From positions 1-32,499 of the forward strand of contig CAYGWJ010000292.1 in assembly GCA_964353405.1 (NCBI GenBank): a stretch of 32,499 bases of DNA, read 5' to 3'. This DNA comes from JBGLNJ01 sp964353405. Its GTDB lineage: Bacteria; Chloroflexota; Anaerolineae; Fen-1058. The translations under genes were made by a program, and so were the position numbers. The notes beneath the pieces are model-generated. The model was not told where the DNA came from, did not search any database, and worked only from the letters and a program-made list of their open reading frames with translations. Positions within the stretch are counted from its first letter, which is position 1; every line of letters starts with the position of its first letter. Shown piece by piece: positions 28,486-32,499 of the stretch.

Positions 28486-29214
28486 ATGAGTTTGCAAACT
28501 CTCTCAACAACCAGTCTGCCTAAACGACCGGCTCTGCGCCCACCCGTGCAGTTCGACTTGCCGCCGCTTGAAAACGGCGACCGCCTCTCCCGTGCTGAGT
28601 TTGAGCGGCGTTACCAGGCTCACCCTGAGATCAAAAAAGCCGAGTTGATTGAAGGAGCAGTCTACATGCCATCCCCAATTCGATTTGAACAGCACGGGCG
28701 ACCTCATAGTGATGTAATGACGTGGCTGGGCGTGTATCGCGCTGCTACTCCCGGTGTCCTGATCGGCGATAATGTGACCGTGCGGCTGGATTTGGAAAAT
28801 GAAGTACAGCCAGATATTGTGGCGCGTTTGGATGCCAGGCTGGGCGGGCGCTCACGAGTGACTGAGGACGATTACCTGGAAGGCCCGCCTGAACTCGTGG
28901 TCGAAATCGCTGCCAGCAGCACCGCTTATGACTTGCACGACAAGCGCCGCGTCTATGCGCGCAGCGGCATTCCAGAGTATCTCGCGGTGCAGATGTACGA
29001 GCAGCGCGTAGACTGGTTCGTCTTGCGCGAAGGCGTCTATGACACGCTCAAGCCGGATGAGAACGGTGTGCTGCAAAGCGAGGTGTTTCCCGGGCTTGCG
29101 CTGCAACCTTCGGCCATCTGGTCAGCCGATTTGGCGGCAATGCTGGCCGTGCTGCACAAGGGGCTGGCCTCGCCGGGACATACTGCTTTCGTGGAGCGCT
29201 TGAAGGCGGCATAA
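28486..29214 (+). CDS. Uma2-family (DUF820) endonuclease-like protein
   Basis: 242 residues from ATG 28486, with GAGGTG 6 nt upstream and a strong promoter. The PD-(D/E)XK fold of PF05685 is supported by AELIEG (53-58), VQPDIVARLD (108-117, D110), PPELVVEIAASST (134-146, E140) and DLHDKRRVYARSGIPEYLAV. These proteins are abundant in cyanobacteria and Chloroflexota, usually in many copies, and their targets are not known. I infer nuclease potential, not a proven function. It stands alone after holA and the MITE-like element. Confidence 0.9.
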   Translation: MSLQTLSTTSLPKRPALRPPVQFDLPPLENGDRLSRAEFERRYQAHPEIKKAELIEGAVYMPSPIRFEQHGRPHSDVMTWLGVYRAATPGVLIGDNVTVRLDLENEVQPDIVARLDARLGGRSRVTEDDYLEGPPELVVEIAASSTAYDLHDKRRVYARSGIPEYLAVQMYEQRVDWFVLREGVYDTLKPDENGVLQSEVFPGLALQPSAIWSADLAAMLAVLHKGLASPGHTAFVERLKAA

Positions 29215-29301
29215 GAACTCTGAATTTGAAACCGCAGGCCGCGGCTGATTCAATCCGGGGCCTGTTTGTTTAATGTGACAGATTGGTGGACGTTGTGCTG
29301 A

Positions 29302-29385
29302 TGGACATCAACTATTTTCAGCAAGCTGCAGGTGGCTGACCGGGCGCAGGCGATTATCCGCGCGCGCGAAGCAGGGCTGGAGTAA
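29302..29385 (+). pseudogene. LuxR-type HTH regulator, 3' remnant
   Basis: The frame opens after TGA 29299-29301 and encodes STIFSKLQVADRAQAIIRAR, then EAGLE and TAA (29383-29385). This is the recognition helix and C-terminal end of a LuxR/NarL DNA-binding domain. Nothing of the receiver or of the first half of the HTH remains upstream. It abuts the next gene's ATG directly. Confidence 0.65.
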
Positions 29386-30417
29386 ATGAACGACTATCTC
29401 AATCGTATCTATCGTTTCAAAGGCAGTCCAAAAGAAATCGGATTGGCCGCCGGGCGTGCGCTCGGCGTGAAACTGGAACACAACATCAGCCGCTACCTTG
29501 CCCGCCGGCAAGCTGCGACCGACATGAATAAACTGCGCCAGGGAGCACTCCCTTGGTTGCGTCGTCTCCCCCAACGCATCCAGGATGAATACGAAGGCAT
29601 GGCGGAAGGCGCCAATTTGCCTCTGCAACGCCTGGCCGAATGGGCGTATATTGAGGAATGTGAGTTGAATCAATGCAGCGGCGCAGTCTGCCTGATTGGA
29701 AACCGCGCCTGGGTTGCGCGCAACAATGATACGTTCGTGCCCGACATGTGGGGCTATGTGACGATACGGGAAGTGGACGGACGGATTCCGACCATCAGTT
29801 TTAGCCTGGAAGGAGATGTATTCACCCCGACCGGTATCAATCAAGACAGATTGTGGCTGCACTATAATTACCTGCCGGTCTGGGACAAACCCGCGCCAGG
29901 AAAACCACATCTGCCCGGCTATGTTTTCCTGACCGAGGCGCTGGAGCTTTGCCGCACCATCCGCGACGTCGAAGCGCTGCTGGGCGAAATCCATCGAGAC
30001 GGAGGCATGTTGCTGTTTGCCGTTGACGGCAAGACCGAAGAATTCGTTCTGTTTGAATGCACCTGCGCGAATCACTCTAGGCGCGAACCGTCCGACGGTT
30101 GGATCGTCGGGACGAATCACTATTGCGTGTGCCCTGACCCGGCGCTACCCGCCGAGGAACAAGGCTCCAGCACATTGAGCCGGTTCAGGCGTATGGAGCA
30201 CCTGGTTCAGACGTTATACACTCCGCAGGCCACGCCACGCCTCCCTGCGGATTTGATTCGCATCCTGGCGGATGACGCGATTGAAAGGCGTGGCGCCGAG
30301 TTCGCCACGGTTTACGCGAACGTGGCCTGTCCGAGCAGTGGTGAAATCTGGTATACCTTCGGAGGGTACCCGGCGGCGAGCGCCGGAGACTGGCAGCGAC
30401 TTGTCTGGCCGTGGTAG
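29386..30417 (+). CDS. C45-family autoproteolytic acyltransferase/hydrolase
   Basis: 343 residues, beginning directly after the stop of the LuxR remnant. The family (acyl-CoA:6-aminopenicillanic acid acyltransferase-like, Ntn hydrolase fold) cuts itself before a Cys, which becomes the nucleophile. Here that is probably C97 in ELNQCSGAVCLIG, followed by the usual AWVARNNDTF (108-117). SFSLEGDVFTPTGINQDRLW and HYNYLP support the fold. Family members act on amide or acyl bonds; the substrate is unknown. No signal peptide is seen. No ribosome site of its own is obvious except the GGAG in the remnant, so the start may depend on that sequence. Confidence 0.9.
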   Translation: MNDYLNRIYRFKGSPKEIGLAAGRALGVKLEHNISRYLARRQAATDMNKLRQGALPWLRRLPQRIQDEYEGMAEGANLPLQRLAEWAYIEECELNQCSGAVCLIGNRAWVARNNDTFVPDMWGYVTIREVDGRIPTISFSLEGDVFTPTGINQDRLWLHYNYLPVWDKPAPGKPHLPGYVFLTEALELCRTIRDVEALLGEIHRDGGMLLFAVDGKTEEFVLFECTCANHSRREPSDGWIVGTNHYCVCPDPALPAEEQGSSTLSRFRRMEHLVQTLYTPQATPRLPADLIRILADDAIERRGAEFATVYANVACPSSGEIWYTFGGYPAASAGDWQRLVWPW

Positions 30418-30420
30418 ACT

Positions 30421-30591
30421 TTGATCCACTTTCTCTTTCCCGCTTTCGACCGAGACTTTTTCCCACCCAAATCGGGCCAGCGGCCCTTTGTGCCCGACAA
30501 CGTGTTGCTCAAGGTGCAGGCCACCGACCGCGCCAAGCTGATGCTGATGGCGCTGGAGGCGGGGATGGGACAGGCCGACAGATCATCATAG
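30421..30591 (+). other. Short open frame after the C45 gene
   Basis: 56 codons from TTG 30421, in the same frame as the C45 gene after its TAG: IHFLFPAFDRDFFPPKSGQR, then VPDNVLLKVQATDRAKLMLM and ALEAGMG. It has protein-like composition, and its end faintly resembles the last helix of a response regulator or LuxR protein. No ribosome site is evident. Probably a gene remnant. Confidence 0.3.
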
Positions 30592-30637
30592 CAGACGAGT
30601 GGGGCCTGGTCACATTGCCCTTACGGATGATCAAAAT

Positions 30638-30682
30638 GCAGAGAGCGCAAAGGTGCATCAAGAAATCCTTTGCGCTCTCTGC
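30638..30682 (-). terminator. Perfect 16-bp hairpin, probable terminator of the VOC gene
   Basis: GCAGAGAGCGCAAAGG (30638-30653) and CCTTTGCGCTCTCTGC (30667-30682) with a 13-nt loop, 20 bp past the VOC stop. On the minus strand ATTTTGA follows, a short T-run. The long perfect stem also fits a dispersed repeat. Confidence 0.6.
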
Positions 30683-30702
30683 GTATCTACGGAAACACCC
30701 AC

Positions 30703-31086
30703 TCATGCTTTTGGCGGCGGCCCGGCGATTTGAAGCCGGTTGCCTTCTGGATCGAAAAAGTTTGCATAGGTGACCATTTCAGGAATCGCCTCTACGTCCT
30801 CGCACTTGACCCCCCGCTTGCGCAATTCCGCGATGGTCTTGTAGGCGTCGTCAACGGAAAACACGACCGTCGCGCCGCCCTCGCGTTTAGGCGGCGTAGG
30901 ATCGCGCCACAGGCTGATCGCCAGATGCGTCCCGTCCTTTTCACCAAACTCCATCCAGCCGATTTCATCCCCCATGAAAGCGGCGACCGGCAGTCCCAGT
31001 GTTTCGCCGTAAAACTTTTTAGCTTGCTGCCAGTTGACCACTGGGTACGATACCACTTGCAACTCTTTGAGCAATCCCGACATCAT
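30703..31086 (-). CDS. VOC-superfamily (glyoxalase/bleomycin-resistance-like) protein
   Basis: 127 residues from ATG 31086 (GGAGAG 8 nt upstream; the ATG at 31083 is equally possible). Two beta-alpha-beta-beta-beta units are visible: KFYGETLGLPVAAF with the strand THLAISLW, and FSVDDAYKTIAELRKRGVKC with FFDPEGNRLQIAG. Usual metal ligands are missing: the first strand has Tyr where His is common, and the end reads LQIAG rather than LELxE. It may bind a small molecule without metal catalysis. It is divergent from nothing and lies just downstream of the PDZ-DinB gene on the same strand. Confidence 0.88.
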   Translation of the reverse strand: MMSGLLKELQVVSYPVVNWQQAKKFYGETLGLPVAAFMGDEIGWMEFGEKDGTHLAISLWRDPTPPKREGGATVVFSVDDAYKTIAELRKRGVKCEDVEAIPEMVTYANFFDPEGNRLQIAGPPPKA

Positions 31087-31151
31087 CTGAATCTCTCCTT
31101 TCCTGTCTGTTCACTACCCTCAACTTGAGTTAATAGGAATTTCCTTTTTCT

Positions 31152-31212
31152 CCACGAAGGGCACGAAGGCACACGAAGAGGAAAACTTGGTGTTTCTTCG
31201 TGTTCTTCGTGG
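31152..31212. repeat. CCACGAAG...CTTCGTGG palindromic repeat, second copy
   Basis: Bounded by CCACGAAG (31152-31159) and CTTCGTGG (31205-31212), preceded by a T-run and followed by ATAAC exactly like the copy at 20215-20289. Internal CACGAAGG and CTTCGTG units add further pairing. A single GGGCACGAAGGA unit also occurs near 10080. Confidence 0.75.
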
Positions 31213-31248
31213 ATAACTTGAGCTGCGACTCCAAGTCCCAATACAACT

Positions 31249-32499
31249 TTATCCACGCTGTTTGAGCAACGCCTCAATGTAACCGCAATGTTCCCGATAA
31301 TGTTCACAAGTATTGCCGATAACCCATCCCATCACAGGGCGCGCCTGAGGATCATCAGCGCGGAGTGGCTTCATCAGGTCGGCAAACGGCACCTGGTCCA
31401 GAGCCGCCACCACCTGCGCGTGCGAGTGGTCCCGCTCGGCCAACACTTCCGACAACGGACGACCGTGGCTGCGCTCGTACAAGATCGCATTGACACCATT
31501 TTCGTCCAGCGTTTTCCAGGTCGCGTCGTCCACCTGCATTGCCTCATGTGCAGGTCGCCCTTGCAAATAGCACGACAGCATGAACTGCTCCCACGCCGCG
31601 ATGTGCGCCAGGTGATCTTTGATTGACCAGACCTCTGGGCCAGGCGCGTTCAACTGCTCGTCGGTCAATGTGGCGACGGTCTGATTCAGTGCGTCCCAAT
31701 CACGCTGGATTCGCTCCAAAAGGTCAGCCTTATCGCGCGGCAAAGAGGACTGGTTGTTTTTGGCTGATTGGAGGGTCGCCTCCATCTGGCCCCAATGTTC
31801 CTCGCGATAGTGAATGGGGACGTAGAGCAGCATCCACCCGGCCACTCGCCGGTAGAGATGTTTGCGCGCGACGAATGCGTCCGGCAGCGATGCCAACAAG
31901 GCCGCCGTCTCGGCCTGGCTGTGCTTCAACTCTTGCGTCAGCGCGTCCAGTGTTCCGAATCTCTCCACCATCGCGCGCAGGCGTTCCGTGACGTTGGGAC
32001 GAAACTCGAGGCTGTCGCCCGCGACGTTGTCGTTGAGCATGTCCGCGACCCACGATTGGAAATCGCGCTCGCACGCGATGAAATGAGCGGCGAGTTCTTT
32101 GATGCTCCAGGCCTCCGGGGCGGGGTGATGCCCGGCTTCTGCTTCCGACAGACCTTTGAACAGCTTGTCCACATCAGCATTGATCTCGGCGTAATTCTTG
32201 CGGACAAGCCCGGCCAACTCGGCTGCCGTAACGGGCAGTTCGGGCAGAACGTGCGCGCCCAGCTCCATCGTCACGGTCTTTTTTTCGCCGCCGCGATAGA
32301 AAACAACCTTGACCTTATCGCCTGCCTGACGTCCTTGCAGCGCGTTGTTCAGGGTGGCGAAATCAACCGCTGTCTTTCCGCCGAGCTTGACGATGACATC
32401 ATCCTTTTGCAGGCCGGCCGCTCGCGCGCCGGTCCCCTCCGCTGTGCCGTCCAGCCGGATGCCGGCCTTGGTCGGCACGCCGAGTTGAGCCGCAATCTG
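31249..32499 (-). CDS. PDZ domain protein with two DinB-like domains (N-terminus cut by window edge)
   Basis: 417 codons are visible and the frame is open at 32499; GTG 32478 is in frame but inside the PDZ domain, so the true start is outside. A PDZ domain comes first (IRLDGTAEGTGARAAGLQKD, then VDFATLNNALQGRQAGDKVK). Two DinB/ClbS-like four-helix domains follow: AWSIKELAAHFIACERDFQS in the first and VWSIKDHLAHIAAWEQFMLS in the second, with EHYREHCGYIEALL at the end. The DinB His residues often bind a metal, and some members use thiols. Joining PDZ, usually a protease or trafficking module, to two DinB units is unusual. Function unknown. Confidence 0.85.
   Translation of the reverse strand, partial: QIAAQLGVPTKAGIRLDGTAEGTGARAAGLQKDDVIVKLGGKTAVDFATLNNALQGRQAGDKVKVVFYRGGEKKTVTMELGAHVLPELPVTAAELAGLVRKNYAEINADVDKLFKGLSEAEAGHHPAPEAWSIKELAAHFIACERDFQSWVADMLNDNVAGDSLEFRPNVTERLRAMVERFGTLDALTQELKHSQAETAALLASLPDAFVARKHLYRRVAGWMLLYVPIHYREEHWGQMEATLQSAKNNQSSLPRDKADLLERIQRDWDALNQTVATLTDEQLNAPGPEVWSIKDHLAHIAAWEQFMLSCYLQGRPAHEAMQVDDATWKTLDENGVNAILYERSHGRPLSEVLAERDHSHAQVVAALDQVPFADLMKPLRADDPQARPVMGWVIGNTCEHYREHCGYIEALLKQRG

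Noticed and set aside
1..32499. Depletion of ATGCAT as a sign of restriction pressure
   Set aside because: At least two sites are present and I could not do an exact count against expectation, so no claim is made.

Overview
The window looks like a chromosomal segment of a GC-rich, probably anaerobic or microaerophilic bacterium. The gene families (GH57 and DUF3417-type phosphorylase glycogen enzymes, Uma2 and Phd/YefM proteins, PAS and LuxR remnants, many short palindromic repeats) suggest Chloroflexota, perhaps Anaerolineae-like. That placement is inference from gene content, not from a marker gene.

Layout. (1) 1-10057 is an alpha-glucan (glycogen) block: a GH57 glucanotransferase/amylase (cut by the left edge), glgC and glgA on the minus strand, a divergent promoter region, glgP on the plus strand, a shared terminator, and a 1166-residue GH13-like protein coming back on the minus strand. 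GlgC makes ADP-glucose, GlgA polymerises it, GlgP phosphorolyses the chains, and the GH57 and GH13 proteins probably remodel them. (2) 10168-12138 is an AT-richer two-gene restriction-modification cassette: a YhdJ-like adenine methyltransferase and an abutting candidate endonuclease. (3) 12184-15620 is a decayed accessory zone. A direct repeat (copies at 12275-12672 and 14735-15247) carries two copies of a Phd/YefM antitoxin and the end of a TPR gene, flanking remnants of coiled-coil/membrane, CBS and PAS genes. (4) 15664-18508 is a polar amino-acid ABC transporter operon: lipoprotein, permease, ATPase, terminator. (5) 18599-20202 holds a collapsed nucleotidyltransferase pseudogene fused to a creatininase-family gene, then a RelE fragment with a Phd-type antitoxin. 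(6) 20308-24031 holds trpS (with an Fe-S type cysteine motif) and priA (with two in-frame repeat insertions). (7) 24079-27226 holds an HTH regulator, a membrane protein, a sortase and a small membrane protein. (8) 27276-29214 holds holA, a 94-bp MITE-like element with a 7-bp target duplication, and a Uma2 gene. (9) 29302-32499 holds a LuxR remnant, a C45-family acyltransferase, a VOC protein and a PDZ-DinB-DinB protein cut by the right edge.

The most notable signals are the MITE-like insertion exactly at the holA stop codon, the two repeat-derived peptide insertions in PriA (one adds exactly 12 residues inside the zinc-binding region), the complementary decay of the two antitoxin copies next to the restriction cassette, and the HTH gene whose -10 box is overlapped by a perfect palindrome. 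I saw no tRNA, rRNA, CRISPR array or complete insertion sequence.
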